Notes under the pieces: model-generated
The model's database searches: none
Told to the model about the DNA's origin: nothing
The model's input: the letters and a program-made list of their open reading frames with translations, nothing else
Assembly: GCA_045533195.1 (NCBI GenBank)
Contig: JAZSHI010000004.1
Span: 1-64,000, forward strand
DNA from: SIG607 sp045533195
Lineage (GTDB): Bacteria > Bacillota > Clostridia > Oscillospirales > Acutalibacteraceae
DNA: 64,000 bases
Direction: 5' to 3'
Translations under genes and position numbers: made by a program
Shown: piece after piece, positions 1 through 8,374 of the stretch
How positions within the stretch are numbered: position 1 is the stretch's first letter
Layout of the letters: each line of letters starts with the position of its first letter

Positions 1-1279
1 TCTCACTCAACGTTTTCATAAGAGCACCATTATCCCACCACATATTATAACCGGCAGTAAAGGCGCCAATGGATATATCGCCCGAACCTTCAAGGATACG
101 ATACTTAAGGCTTAAAACGTAGGTAGTGGAGGTTGAAAGACGTTTAACGGGAATACTATTTTCTTTTGAAATTCTTCTACCGCGCTGAAGTGTACCTTTC
201 GTTTCATCGTATATAACATTCCAATAATCCTCAGTAAAGTGGTAGTGCATAAAGCCTCTGCCGCTGTAGGCTTCCTCAGGATTATCGACAAGGCTAAAGA
301 AATGGCTTTCGGGAGCACCGTAATCTGTTCCTTGTGTAAAGCTTTCAAAGCCGAAACGCGTAGTACTCCATTTTGCATAAAGCGTTGCATTTGCATTTTC
401 TTCGGTAATGTATTTATCGGTAAAGGGTTTTGTATATGCTTTATCGTAATACCAGCCTTCAAAGTCATATCCGAATTCATTATATTTAGGATTTTCAATA
501 TTTACTTTATCCCCTATGCTATGCGAAAAACTTGTTTTGCTGATGGTACCGCCCATAGGATCAACTGTTATAGAAGGCTTCATCTCTACCAAAACATCAT
601 CAATAACAATATGAACACCATTAAAGGATTTTAGAGAAAAGCCCAAAACGTTGCCGTTTTCTCCAAAGGTTGCTGGGGTAGTAAAGTCATATTCAAGGTT
701 ATACCACTGACCTACATTAAAGTTCGAATCAGCACCATTTTGATTTGCCGTAAAAGTGCTTTTATTAGTTCCTACTTTAGCAACAAGACCAATTTCACTA
801 TCTGAAGAAATAGTATTTGCCGCAAATGTAGCAGGCATACCGAAGGATAGTTTTAATTCGGTCAACTGTTTTGAAGTAGGATATGTATAATTGTTGCTTT
901 TAAAGGAAACTTGAGAAGAAATTACTTTAATCCTGAAAGACACAGAGTAATCAGTTTCGGGGCGAAGTTCAAAAAGACCGTCCGCATCATTAAAAAGGAA
1001 CCCACTTGTGCCCGCTTTAGTGCTTTGAAGTTCATTACTAATATCGAGTTCGCTGTTTACATCAGAAAAAAATGCACGTGAAATTTGACGGGAAATACCA
1101 TTAGAATCCGAAATTTCACCCGTATAAATAGTTCCGCTTTCATTGCTAAAATCATATAGTTTTTTGTATTTATAGCTTACAGCATTAACATTTATGCTGC
1201 TTGGTATAACACATATACTACATAATAATAATAAACAAAGAGTAAAACTTAAAATTTTCTTTAAATAGGTATTTTTCAT
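1..1279 (-). CDS. Secreted protein with InlB B-type repeat (3' end cut by window edge)
   Basis: The reading frame is open from an ATG at 1279 to the window edge (426 codons visible) and is preceded by a GGAG ribosome binding site. It begins with a clear signal peptide: a Lys-rich start, then a Leu/Cys-rich core, with probable cleavage near NVNA. The middle looks like a beta-sandwich, carbohydrate-binding-like module. From about residue 235 to 300 there is an InlB B-repeat (Listeria-Bacteroides repeat) with the typical FEGWYYDKAYTKPF and ATLYAKW signatures. Another sandwich-like region runs off the window. Such proteins are exported or surface-attached and bind ligands or glycans; the specific role is unknown. 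It has its own promoter and lies downstream of the FTR-like gene on the same strand. Confidence 0.8.
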   Translation of the reverse strand, partial: MKNTYLKKILSFTLCLLLLCSICVIPSSINVNAVSYKYKKLYDFSNESGTIYTGEISDSNGISRQISRAFFSDVNSELDISNELQSTKAGTSGFLFNDADGLFELRPETDYSVSFRIKVISSQVSFKSNNYTYPTSKQLTELKLSFGMPATFAANTISSDSEIGLVAKVGTNKSTFTANQNGADSNFNVGQWYNLEYDFTTPATFGENGNVLGFSLKSFNGVHIVIDDVLVEMKPSITVDPMGGTISKTSFSHSIGDKVNIENPKYNEFGYDFEGWYYDKAYTKPFTDKYITEENANATLYAKWSTTRFGFESFTQGTDYGAPESHFFSLVDNPEEAYSGRGFMHYHFTEDYWNVIYDETKGTLQRGRRISKENSIPVKRLSTSTTYVLSLKYRILEGSGDISIGAFTAGYNMWWDNGALMKTLSE

Positions 1280-1319
1280 AACTTTTCTCCAATTGATTTT
1301 TATATACTTCATCATTATG

Positions 1320-1348
1320 ATTATGCATTAAAAACACAATTTTGTCAA
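1320..1348 (-). promoter_or_regulatory. Sigma-A promoter for the secreted repeat protein
   Basis: On the minus strand TTGACA (1348-1343) is separated by 17 bases from CATAAT (1325-1320). It lies about 40 bases upstream of the ATG at 1279 and downstream of a hairpin that probably ends the previous transcript. Confidence 0.75.
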
Positions 1349-1350
1349 TA

Positions 1351-1373
1351 AAAAATATGCCTCGAAAAGCATA
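1351..1373 (-). terminator. Intrinsic terminator of the FTR-like gene
   Basis: AATATGC and GCATATT arms enclose a short loop. On the minus strand they are followed by a run of T. The site lies about 60 bases past the stop of the 1432-1632 gene. Confidence 0.7.
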
Positions 1374-1431
1374 TTTCTTAAATAACTATTATGTCTTTCA
1401 CCGCGCCCTAAGTTATCAGCAAAAAAATCTT

Positions 1432-1632
1432 TTACTCTTTTGATTTATAGTAAAGCATACAATGGCAAAATCCTTCAAAATCAGGATCAGCAATTTGTTC
1501 TCTGAATTCTTTACAAATACACTTATACTCTTCAGTTTTCGGTATTCTGCACGGACAGTATCCATCCTTCATTTTGAGTCCTTCTTTAATTTTTTTAACA
1601 ATTTCTTTATCCGGATTAAGTTTAACAGCCAT
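1432..1632 (-). CDS. Small ferredoxin-thioredoxin reductase catalytic-chain-like protein
   Basis: This is a 66-residue protein with three paired cysteine motifs, CPC (26-28), CIC (38-40) and CHC (56-58). They follow the order seen in the catalytic beta chain of ferredoxin-thioredoxin reductase, where the cysteines hold a 4Fe-4S cluster next to a redox-active disulfide. The canonical chain is about 110 residues with CPC-CPC-CHC, so this is a reduced version with changed spacing. No variable alpha chain or thioredoxin lies nearby. A role in disulfide reduction or Fe-S electron transfer is inferred. The ATG has an AAAGGAG site and the gene stands alone between its promoter and a terminator. Confidence 0.75.
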   Translation of the reverse strand: MAVKLNPDKEIVKKIKEGLKMKDGYCPCRIPKTEEYKCICKEFREQIADPDFEGFCHCMLYYKSKE

Positions 1633-1665
1633 AATTTGCTCCTTTACGTATTCTATTTTAAATAT

Positions 1666-1694
1666 ATATTACACTATTTCAGCCATACTGTAAA
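1666..1694 (-). promoter_or_regulatory. Sigma-A promoter for the FTR-like gene
   Basis: On the minus strand TTTACA (1694-1689), a 17-base spacer and TATAAT-like TAATAT (1671-1666) lie 35-60 bases before the ATG at 1632. Confidence 0.6.
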
Positions 1695-1773
1695 CCTGAA
1701 ATAAGATTTTTTGCCATAAAAAAGTATTTTTTTCGAATTTTTAAACAATATATGCCTTTGATTTCACATTTTC

Positions 1774-1802
1774 TTGACTATTTAAGAAAGATATAGTATA
1801 AT
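1774..1802 (+). promoter_or_regulatory. Sigma-A promoter for the CorC/HlyC gene leader
   Basis: TTGACT (1774-1779), exactly 17 bases, then a perfect TATAAT (1797-1802). The predicted transcript start is near 1809, giving a 5' leader of about 190 bases before the ATG at 2001. Confidence 0.85.
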
Positions 1803-1834
1803 ACTACCACTAATATAGAAATGGAGTTGGTTTT

Positions 1835-1960
1835 GTGGATCCGCTACCCCGAAGTAGTTGCTTTGGCTTTGAGTTAACTGAACTTCAGCCTGATTGTAAC
1901 TCTTTAGGCTACAAAGTATCCTTTGTTGCTTATAACCGTAATTAGCATATACGGAACTTT
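1835..1960 (+). ncRNA. Structured 5' leader of unknown class (candidate cis-regulatory RNA)
   Basis: The leader can fold as a three-way junction. P1 pairs GGAT (1837-1840) with ATCC (1918-1921). P2 pairs CTAC (1844-1847) with GTAG (1854-1857) over a CCCGAA loop. P3 pairs CTTTG (1861-1865) with CAAAG (1912-1916) and continues inward as GAGTTA (1871-1876) with TAACTC (1897-1902). A separate hairpin, CCGTA (1936-1940) with TACGG (1950-1954), stands just before the GGAGG at 1985. I could not match it to the M-box, the yybP-ykoY Mn element, NiCo or c-di-GMP riboswitches. The downstream gene belongs to a metal-transport-associated family, so ion sensing is a reasonable guess only. Confidence 0.45.
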
Positions 1961-2000
1961 AAAAAAGATTACATTCAAAATAACGGAGGACTCTTAGTCA

Positions 2001-3323
2001 ATGACTATTTTTAAACAACTACTGTTACAGTTGGTTCTGATTTTACTTAACGCTTTTTTTGCCGCTACCGAAATTGCGGTAATTTCTCTTAATGAGAAAA
2101 AGGTTAAAGCACAAGCCGAAGACGGTGACAAAAAAGCCGCAAAAATGCTTAAAATGATAGAAGACCCTACACGTTTTCTTTCTACCATACAGATAGGCAT
2201 TACTCTTGCCGGTTTCTTAGGCTCCGCTTTCGCTGCCGATAACTTTTCCGATAAGCTCACAGCTTATATGGTAAATAAGTTTTCTTTTTTCGCTTCCAAC
2301 GAAGCCCTTGTTGAAGACATATCGGTTGTACTCATCACAATTATTCTTTCATTTTTCACCTTGGTGCTCGGCGAACTTGTCCCCAAAAGAATCGCTATGC
2401 ATCATAAAGAAAAGGTTTCGCAGGGCTTTTGCGGTATTATCTCGTTTATGACTGCAGTTTTGCGTCCTATAGTTTGGCTGTTAACTGTTGTAACAAACGG
2501 AATTATTCGTATTTTCGGTATTGATCCTCATGAAAAAGATGAAACCGTTTCCGAAGAAGATATTGTACTTATGCTTGATGCAGGTGCAGATGAAGGCTCT
2601 CTAAATCAAGATGATATTGAGTATATCAAAAACGTTTTCAAGCTCGACAGAATGACTGCCGAAGACGTAATGACACCGAGAAAATCAGTATCTTTTATTT
2701 CTATAGATTCAACCGATAAGGAAATTTTAGAGGTTATAGAAAACGACGGATATTCACGTATTCCCGTATTCAGTTCCGAGCTTGATACTATCGAAGGTAT
2801 TTTATATACAAAAGAATACCTTTTGCACCGTAAAGACAAGGGCTTTAGTTTAGCCGATGCAATACACCCCCCTGTTTTTGTTCCCGAAAGCATACATCTT
2901 GATACTCTTTTCAAAGATATGCAAACCGACCACAACCACATCGTAATCGTTGTTAACGAATACGGCGAGGCTTCCGGTATAGTTACCATGGAAGATATTC
3001 TGGAAGAAATCGTTGGTGAAATTTGGGACGAGGGTGATGAAGCTATTGACGAAATCACTCAAATTGATGAGCATAATTATAACGTGCTCAGCATAACTTC
3101 CCTTGATTCATTCTTTGAGTATTTTGATATTACCATTCCTGAAGATATTGAGTCTGCAACCGTTAACGGTTGGCTTACTCAGCTTAAGGAAGGTATTCCC
3201 GAAGAGGGCGACACCTTTGAAATTGAAGGTATCATAATTAAAGTCACTAAGGCGGACGACCTTATGACACACGAAATATCTGTAAATACAGAAAACAGAA
3301 TTAAAGAAGAAATCGAAGCATAA
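2001..3323 (+). CDS. Hemolysin C / CorC-family (CNNM) membrane protein with CBS domains
   Basis: The 440-residue protein has the standard order of the family. An N-terminal DUF21/CNNM membrane domain (about 1-195, several hydrophobic helices) is followed by a CBS pair (about 205-330, with the EDVMTPR signature) and a CorC_HlyC transporter-associated domain (about 345-430). Family members are linked to Mg2+/Co2+ efflux or to membrane integrity; the hemolysin name is historical. The gene is alone between a strong promoter with a long structured leader and a terminator, so it may be controlled in the leader. The ATG follows GGAGG at good spacing. Confidence 0.85.
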   Translation: MTIFKQLLLQLVLILLNAFFAATEIAVISLNEKKVKAQAEDGDKKAAKMLKMIEDPTRFLSTIQIGITLAGFLGSAFAADNFSDKLTAYMVNKFSFFASNEALVEDISVVLITIILSFFTLVLGELVPKRIAMHHKEKVSQGFCGIISFMTAVLRPIVWLLTVVTNGIIRIFGIDPHEKDETVSEEDIVLMLDAGADEGSLNQDDIEYIKNVFKLDRMTAEDVMTPRKSVSFISIDSTDKEILEVIENDGYSRIPVFSSELDTIEGILYTKEYLLHRKDKGFSLADAIHPPVFVPESIHLDTLFKDMQTDHNHIVIVVNEYGEASGIVTMEDILEEIVGEIWDEGDEAIDEITQIDEHNYNVLSITSLDSFFEYFDITIPEDIESATVNGWLTQLKEGIPEEGDTFEIEGIIIKVTKADDLMTHEISVNTENRIKEEIEA

Positions 3324-3325
3324 TT

Positions 3326-3369
3326 AAAAAGGGGCTGTCTCACTAAGGAAAGTGAGGCAGCCCCTTTTT
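3326..3369. terminator. Bidirectional terminator between the CorC-type gene and aro operon
   Basis: A long stem pairs AAAAAGGGGCTGTCTCACT (3326 on) with its near-complement ending at 3369, and has A and T runs on either side. It closes the plus-strand gene and the minus-strand aro operon, whose last stop is at 3371. Confidence 0.9.
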
Positions 3370-3370
3370 G

Positions 3371-4399
3371 TTATATTGTTTCAGCAACGTTGTAAATAAG
3401 TTTCTCAGTTTTCTTCCAGCCGATACAAGGGTCGGTAATAGACTTTCCGTAAATATGGTCGCCGATTTTCTGGCTTCCGTCCTCAAGATAGCTTTCTACC
3501 ATAAGTCCCTTAACAAGCTTTTTAATATCATCATTATGAGTACAGCTATATATTACATCCTTTGCAATTCTGGGCTGTTCTGCATACTTTTTACCGGAAT
3601 TTGCATGGTTGGTATCAATAATAACCGACGGATTAAGAAGTCCCGATTTTTGATAAAGTTCGCAAAGCTCGGAAAGGGTTTCATAATGGTAATTGGAAAC
3701 GCTGCTTCCGTTTTGTCCCGTATATCCTCTTAAAATAGCATGTGCAAGAGGATTACCGTCACTTTCTACCTCCCAACCTCTATATAGGAAGATATGCTTT
3801 TGCTGTGCAGCTGAAATGGCATTCATCATTACCGTCAAATCTCCGCCTGTGGGATTTTTCATTCCTACAGGAACATCTATACCGCTGGACACAAGTCTGT
3901 GTTCCTGATTTTCAACTGAACGTGCGCCCACGGCAACGTAAGATATAAGGTCAGAAAGATAACGGTAATTAGCAGGATAAAGCATTTCATCAGCGCAAGT
4001 AAATCCATAGTCCTTAAGCGCTCTTAAATGCAAATCTCTTATAGCAATTATACCGCTTAGCATATCGGGATTTTTATCAGGATCGGGTTGATGAAGCATT
4101 CCCTTATACCCTGCTCCAGTTGTTCTGGGCTTATTGGTATATATTCTCGGAACAATAAAAACTTTATCCTTAACCTCATCCTGAATTTTTCTGAGACGTT
4201 CAATATATTCTAAAACGCTTTCGGGATAATCTGCAGAGCAAGGTCCGATAACAAGAAGAAATTTATCACTTTCTCCCGTAAAAATGCGTTTAAGCTCAGC
4301 ATCTCTTTCTTCCTTGATTCTCTTATCCTTTTCATTTACGGGATATTGTTCTTTAACCTCCATAGGAATTGGAAGTTTCCTTTTGAAATCCATTGACAT
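3371..4399 (-). CDS. aroF: 3-deoxy-7-phosphoheptulonate synthase (DAHP synthase, AroG/AroF type)
   Basis: This enzyme condenses phosphoenolpyruvate and erythrose 4-phosphate in the first step of the shikimate pathway. The 342-residue sequence is a class I-alpha enzyme of the E. coli AroFGH type, with LLVIGPCSADYPES near residue 47, PRIYTNKPRTTG, the GARSVENQEHR segment and IDTNHANSGKK. No fused chorismate mutase or ACT domain is present, so any feedback control must lie in the core. It is the last gene of the aro operon. Its ATG overlaps the aroA stop (TAATG), which suggests translational coupling. Confidence 0.93.
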   Translation of the reverse strand: MSMDFKRKLPIPMEVKEQYPVNEKDKRIKEERDAELKRIFTGESDKFLLVIGPCSADYPESVLEYIERLRKIQDEVKDKVFIVPRIYTNKPRTTGAGYKGMLHQPDPDKNPDMLSGIIAIRDLHLRALKDYGFTCADEMLYPANYRYLSDLISYVAVGARSVENQEHRLVSSGIDVPVGMKNPTGGDLTVMMNAISAAQQKHIFLYRGWEVESDGNPLAHAILRGYTGQNGSSVSNYHYETLSELCELYQKSGLLNPSVIIDTNHANSGKKYAEQPRIAKDVIYSCTHNDDIKKLVKGLMVESYLEDGSQKIGDHIYGKSITDPCIGWKKTEKLIYNVAETI

Positions 4400-5613
4400 T
4401 ACATATTCACCTTATCTTTAATTATAATTACGCCAAGACCTTCAAGTCGCTCAAAAAAATCGGGCAAACTTTTTCTTACAGCCTGGGCGCCATCTATAAC
4501 AGCACCTACTTTGGTAGCAAGAACTGATGTAGCCATTACTATTCTGTGGTCGTTATGACCGTAAATTTCTTCTGTCGGGGTTTTAATTTGAGAAGCATAT
4601 ACTTTCACAGAGTTTTCCCCTACTTCCATTTTAACACCGAATTTTGAAAGTTCTTCTTTCATAGCTGACGCTCTGTCGCTTTCTTTTATTTTAAGACGCG
4701 CAGTATCGGTAAAACAGCCGCCCTTCCCTACTGCCGCTAAAGCAAAAAGAATCGGCGCCAAATCAGGACAATCGGCAACGGATATAATGGCATTTTCTTT
4801 TTTCAGTTTATCAAAAAGTTCATTATATACCCGATCCCCCTGAAGGCTTTCTTCATTTAGTCCCTTTATCTTAACGTCACCGCCAAGAAAATTTAACGCA
4901 TCAAAAAAGGCAGAATTGGAATAATCGCCCTCAACCGTAACCGCTTTATTTTCGTATTGCTGATTACCTTTAATTTTAATATGTCTGATATCGCTGTAAT
5001 CAATTTGAATACCGAAATTCTTTAGACCTTCAAAGGTTAGCATAAGATAAGAAAGACTTTGAACTTCACCGATAATGTTTATCACACTATCTTCTTTTAG
5101 TAAAGGAAGCGCAAATAAAAGCCCCGAAATAAACTGACTGCTTATACCTCCATCAATATTAAAGGTACCTCCCCTAAGTTTGCCCTTGACTTTTATATAA
5201 TCTTCCTTATGTTCAAATTCTATTCCATTTTCACGGCACAAATCACTATACACGTTCATAGGGCGGTGCATAAGCCTATCGCTTCCCTTTAGAATAAATT
5301 CATTACCACTCATAAGACAAAGGGGCAAAACAAATCTTAAAGTACTTCCGCTTTCTCGGCAATCAAGTAAGACTCCATCGGTATTTTCGGGACACAACCC
5401 ACCAATAAATACAGTAGAACCGTTTATATTAACACTTGCTCCCAAAGCTTTTAAGCAATCAAGAGTTGCTAGTATATCTTCGGAATATTCTACATTAAAA
5501 ACAGTACTGTTTTTACTAAGCGCCGCGCACAAAAGATTTCTGTGCGCCATACTTTTTGAAGGTGGCGCCGTTATTTCTCCCTTTGCCACACTTTTTTCTA
5601 TAGTAACCTTCAT
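4399..5613 (-). CDS. aroA: 3-phosphoshikimate 1-carboxyvinyltransferase (EPSP synthase)
   Basis: The enzyme transfers the enolpyruvyl group of PEP to shikimate 3-phosphate. At 404 residues it is slightly shorter than usual. It keeps the N-terminal PPSKSMAHR, the CRESGSTLRF motif, the GGISSQFISGLL segment, and the C-terminal KESDRASAMKEEL and GHNDHRIVMA motifs. It overlaps aroQ upstream by 4 bases and aroF downstream by one base. Confidence 0.95.
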   Translation of the reverse strand: MKVTIEKSVAKGEITAPPSKSMAHRNLLCAALSKNSTVFNVEYSEDILATLDCLKALGASVNINGSTVFIGGLCPENTDGVLLDCRESGSTLRFVLPLCLMSGNEFILKGSDRLMHRPMNVYSDLCRENGIEFEHKEDYIKVKGKLRGGTFNIDGGISSQFISGLLFALPLLKEDSVINIIGEVQSLSYLMLTFEGLKNFGIQIDYSDIRHIKIKGNQQYENKAVTVEGDYSNSAFFDALNFLGGDVKIKGLNEESLQGDRVYNELFDKLKKENAIISVADCPDLAPILFALAAVGKGGCFTDTARLKIKESDRASAMKEELSKFGVKMEVGENSVKVYASQIKTPTEEIYGHNDHRIVMATSVLATKVGAVIDGAQAVRKSLPDFFERLEGLGVIIIKDKVNM

Positions 5614-6044
5614 TTCTTTAAATACTCCAAAAGTTCGTCCATAGCCATACAGTAGCCCTTTATTCCCTGGCCTATTATAGTTTTAATGCAGTAATCTCGG
5701 ATAAAACTTATTTGTCTGAAATCTTCTCTTAAGGAAACATCCGAAATATGCACTTCTACGGCAGGAATCGAAACAGACTTTAAGGCATCAAGAATAGCAA
5801 CACTTGTATGGGTATAAGCAGCGGGGTTTATAACTATACCGTCAACATTGCCAAACGACTGCTGAATTTTATCAACTATATCACCCTCATGATTAGATTG
5901 AAAACATTCTATATCCACACCTATTTTGAAAGCGTGTTCCTTAACTGTTTCAATAAGTGTCTGATATGTTTCTTTTCCGTAAATATCGGGCTCTCGAATA
6001 CCCAGCATATTTATATTAGGCCCATTTATTATAAGTAATTTCAT
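5610..6044 (-). CDS. aroQ: Type II 3-dehydroquinate dehydratase
   Basis: This 144-residue protein dehydrates 3-dehydroquinate to 3-dehydroshikimate. It has the family start GPNINMLGIREPDIYG, the FQSNHEGDIVD loop, NPAAYTHTSVA and VEVHISD. Length fits the dodecameric type II enzyme. It overlaps both neighbours by 4 bases (ATGA-type junctions) inside the aro operon. Confidence 0.95.
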   Translation of the reverse strand: MKLLIINGPNINMLGIREPDIYGKETYQTLIETVKEHAFKIGVDIECFQSNHEGDIVDKIQQSFGNVDGIVINPAAYTHTSVAILDALKSVSIPAVEVHISDVSLREDFRQISFIRDYCIKTIIGQGIKGYCMAMDELLEYLKK

Positions 6045-7279
6045 AAATATAAATCCTTTACTGTCTGCTCTGCAGTTTTTTCGGGACTTTCAATATCCTT
6101 TAAAATAAAATCTGCACAAGCGTTATATTTAGGGAAACGTTCATCGAAACGCTTTAAAAGTTCTTCCTTACTGCTTGAAAGAGGTCTGTCTGAACCTGTT
6201 TTAAGACTTTCTAAAGGACGGTCAATAAACCATATAAGTCCGTTTTTCTTCAGGTTTTCGATATTTTCATCATTTAAAATCGCGCCGCCGCCCGTAGCTA
6301 TAACAACTCCCGAAAGCTTTGAAACCTCACTTATGACTTCACTCTCTATAATACGAAAAGCCTTTTCCCCCTGCTCATTTATAATTTCAGCGGGAGTCAT
6401 TCCCGTTTTTTTAAAAACTAAAAGGTCGGTATCGAAAAAATCTCTGGAAAGACGTTGGGCAACCATTTTTCCAACGGTTGTTTTGCCGCTTGACGGCATA
6501 CCTACAAAAACAACGTTTTGCTTTAAGACAAGAACTTCTTTATATACTCTATCTAATATATCCTCATTAATATCTTTATTAAGAAAACGTTCACAAGCCG
6601 CTTTAGCCTGAGCAACAAGCATATAAAGTCCGCCTACAGCCTTTATACCTAGTTTTTCAGCTTCTAAAACTAGCTTTGTTTTAAGAGGATTATATATTAC
6701 GTCAACAACCGCCGTAAGACATTTAAAATCACTTAAATTAATAGGAGATTTATCTATATTCGGGTACATACCTACGGGTGTTGTATTGATTATAATATCG
6801 GCATCAAAATGATTATTTTTTGCTTCATCATAAGTTACTGTATTATCAGTCTTTTTTCGGGAAACAAAATAAATTTCAGCCCCGCCCATATCCTTAGACA
6901 CAGCGTAGGCAGTTTTTGCAGTACCGCCGCTTCCTAAAATAAGTACCTTTTTACCTTTAAACGAAATGACGTTTTTAAGACACAACTGCTTCATACCAAA
7001 AAAATCAGTATTGTAGCCGTAAAGTTTTCCGTTTCTATTAACCACAGTATTTACTGAACCAATAACAGATGCTTTATCGTCGATTTCATCAAGATAAGGC
7101 ATAACCGCTTCTTTATACGGAATAGTTACGTTTATGGCTTTGAACTCTTTTTTTAGTATAAATTCTTTCAATTCACTTTGCTTTAACTCTTTAAGTTCAT
7201 AAGTATAATCGGCTAATTTATTATGAATTTCCTTTGAAAAACTGTGGGACAGCTTTTCTGCAATTAATCCGTATTCCAT
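6041..7279 (-). CDS. aroEK: Bifunctional shikimate dehydrogenase / shikimate kinase (AroE-AroK fusion)
   Basis: One 412-residue frame holds two pathway enzymes. Residues 1 to about 250 are shikimate dehydrogenase: an N-terminal shikimate-binding SHSFSKEIHN, NVTIPYKEAV, GSVNTVV, a GSGGTAKTA dinucleotide loop, and INTTPVGMYP. From about 253 to the end is shikimate kinase, with the P-loop GMPSSGKTTVGK, FFDTDLL, the ATGGGAIL loop and DRPL lid arginine. Normally these are separate genes. The two steps are consecutive (dehydroshikimate to shikimate to shikimate 3-phosphate), so the fusion couples neighbouring reactions. No stop or frameshift is seen at the join. Confidence 0.93.
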   Translation of the reverse strand: MEYGLIAEKLSHSFSKEIHNKLADYTYELKELKQSELKEFILKKEFKAINVTIPYKEAVMPYLDEIDDKASVIGSVNTVVNRNGKLYGYNTDFFGMKQLCLKNVISFKGKKVLILGSGGTAKTAYAVSKDMGGAEIYFVSRKKTDNTVTYDEAKNNHFDADIIINTTPVGMYPNIDKSPINLSDFKCLTAVVDVIYNPLKTKLVLEAEKLGIKAVGGLYMLVAQAKAACERFLNKDINEDILDRVYKEVLVLKQNVVFVGMPSSGKTTVGKMVAQRLSRDFFDTDLLVFKKTGMTPAEIINEQGEKAFRIIESEVISEVSKLSGVVIATGGGAILNDENIENLKKNGLIWFIDRPLESLKTGSDRPLSSSKEELLKRFDERFPKYNACADFILKDIESPEKTAEQTVKDLYL

Positions 7280-7282
7280 AAT

Positions 7283-8374
7283 TTAACCCTTAAGCCAATC
7301 GGTACCGTATTTTCCCACAAGAAAATCAGCAAGAGTAATGGCTGTTATGCTATCAACAACCACCCTTGCTCTGTGAACAATACAAGGATCGTGCCTACCT
7401 TTAATCGAAAGCATAACGTTTTCGTTTCTTTTAAAATCGACCGTCTGCTGCGGTTTTGCAATGGATGGCGTAGGCTTAATAACGGTACTGAAATTTATAG
7501 GCATACCATTTGAGATTCCGCCGTTAATACCACCGTTATTATTCGTCAGCGTTTTAATTTCTCCGTTTTCCAATGTAAAGCAATCATTTGCCTCGCTTCC
7601 CTTCATATCAGCAAAGGCAAATCCCATACCGAACTCAACACCCTTAACCGCAGGGATACTGAAAAGACCTTTTGAGAGCATTCCCTCAATAGTATCAAAC
7701 CAAGGCTCGCCAACACCTGCAGGCATACCGACAACCATAGTTTCGAGAATCCCTCCCACACTATCACTTTCTTCCTTTGCTTTTAGTATGTTTTCCTGCA
7801 TTTTTTCGCCCTTTTCGTCACTTAAAACAGCAAAAGTCTTTGTGTTAAGCAAAGCAATATCTTCATATAAACCACCGAAGCTAATATCGGCAACCCCCGC
7901 ACATTCTTTAATATGGGTGCCTATTAAAATTCCTTTTGTTTTAAGGGCATCTATAATAATTGCGCCTGCGGCAACAATAGCGGCAGTTATCCTTCCGCTG
8001 AAATGCCCGCCGCCTCTAAAATCTTCGAAGCCTCCGTATTTCATAAAAGCGGCAAAGTCGGCGTGTGACGGTCTTGCTTTGCCTTCAATGTCGGAGTAAT
8101 CCTTGCTAACGGTATTTTGATTTTCAATAACAATACAAATCGGAGTGCCTGTAGTATAGCCGCTAAATACACCGCTTAATATTTTAAAGTTATCCTCTTC
8201 ACTTCTGGCGGTAGAGATATTACCCGAAGGACGTCTTAAAAATAACTGACTTTTAATAAACTCTTCATTTATTTTAATTCCCGAAGCAATTCCGTCTATA
8301 ACTGCGCCTATTGTAGATGCATGACTTTCTCCAAAAAGAGTTAAGGTCAAATTATGTCCGTAAACGTTTTTCAT
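7283..8374 (-). CDS. aroC: Chorismate synthase
   Basis: The 363-residue, FMN-dependent enzyme converts EPSP to chorismate, the branch point. The N-terminal GESHASTIGAVIDG, RRPSGNISTAR, the HADFAAFMKYG and GGGHFSGRITA segments and GRHDPCIVHRA identify it. It sits 3 bases upstream of the aroE-K fusion and its start abuts the aroB stop. Confidence 0.95.
   Translation of the reverse strand: MKNVYGHNLTLTLFGESHASTIGAVIDGIASGIKINEEFIKSQLFLRRPSGNISTARSEEDNFKILSGVFSGYTTGTPICIVIENQNTVSKDYSDIEGKARPSHADFAAFMKYGGFEDFRGGGHFSGRITAAIVAAGAIIIDALKTKGILIGTHIKECAGVADISFGGLYEDIALLNTKTFAVLSDEKGEKMQENILKAKEESDSVGGILETMVVGMPAGVGEPWFDTIEGMLSKGLFSIPAVKGVEFGMGFAFADMKGSEANDCFTLENGEIKTLTNNNGGINGGISNGMPINFSTVIKPTPSIAKPQQTVDFKRNENVMLSIKGRHDPCIVHRARVVVDSITAITLADFLVGKYGTDWLKG

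Noticed and set aside
7461..8099. 212-codon frame on the plus strand inside aroC
   Set aside because: It is antisense to a clearly conserved enzyme and has no family features or ribosome site.
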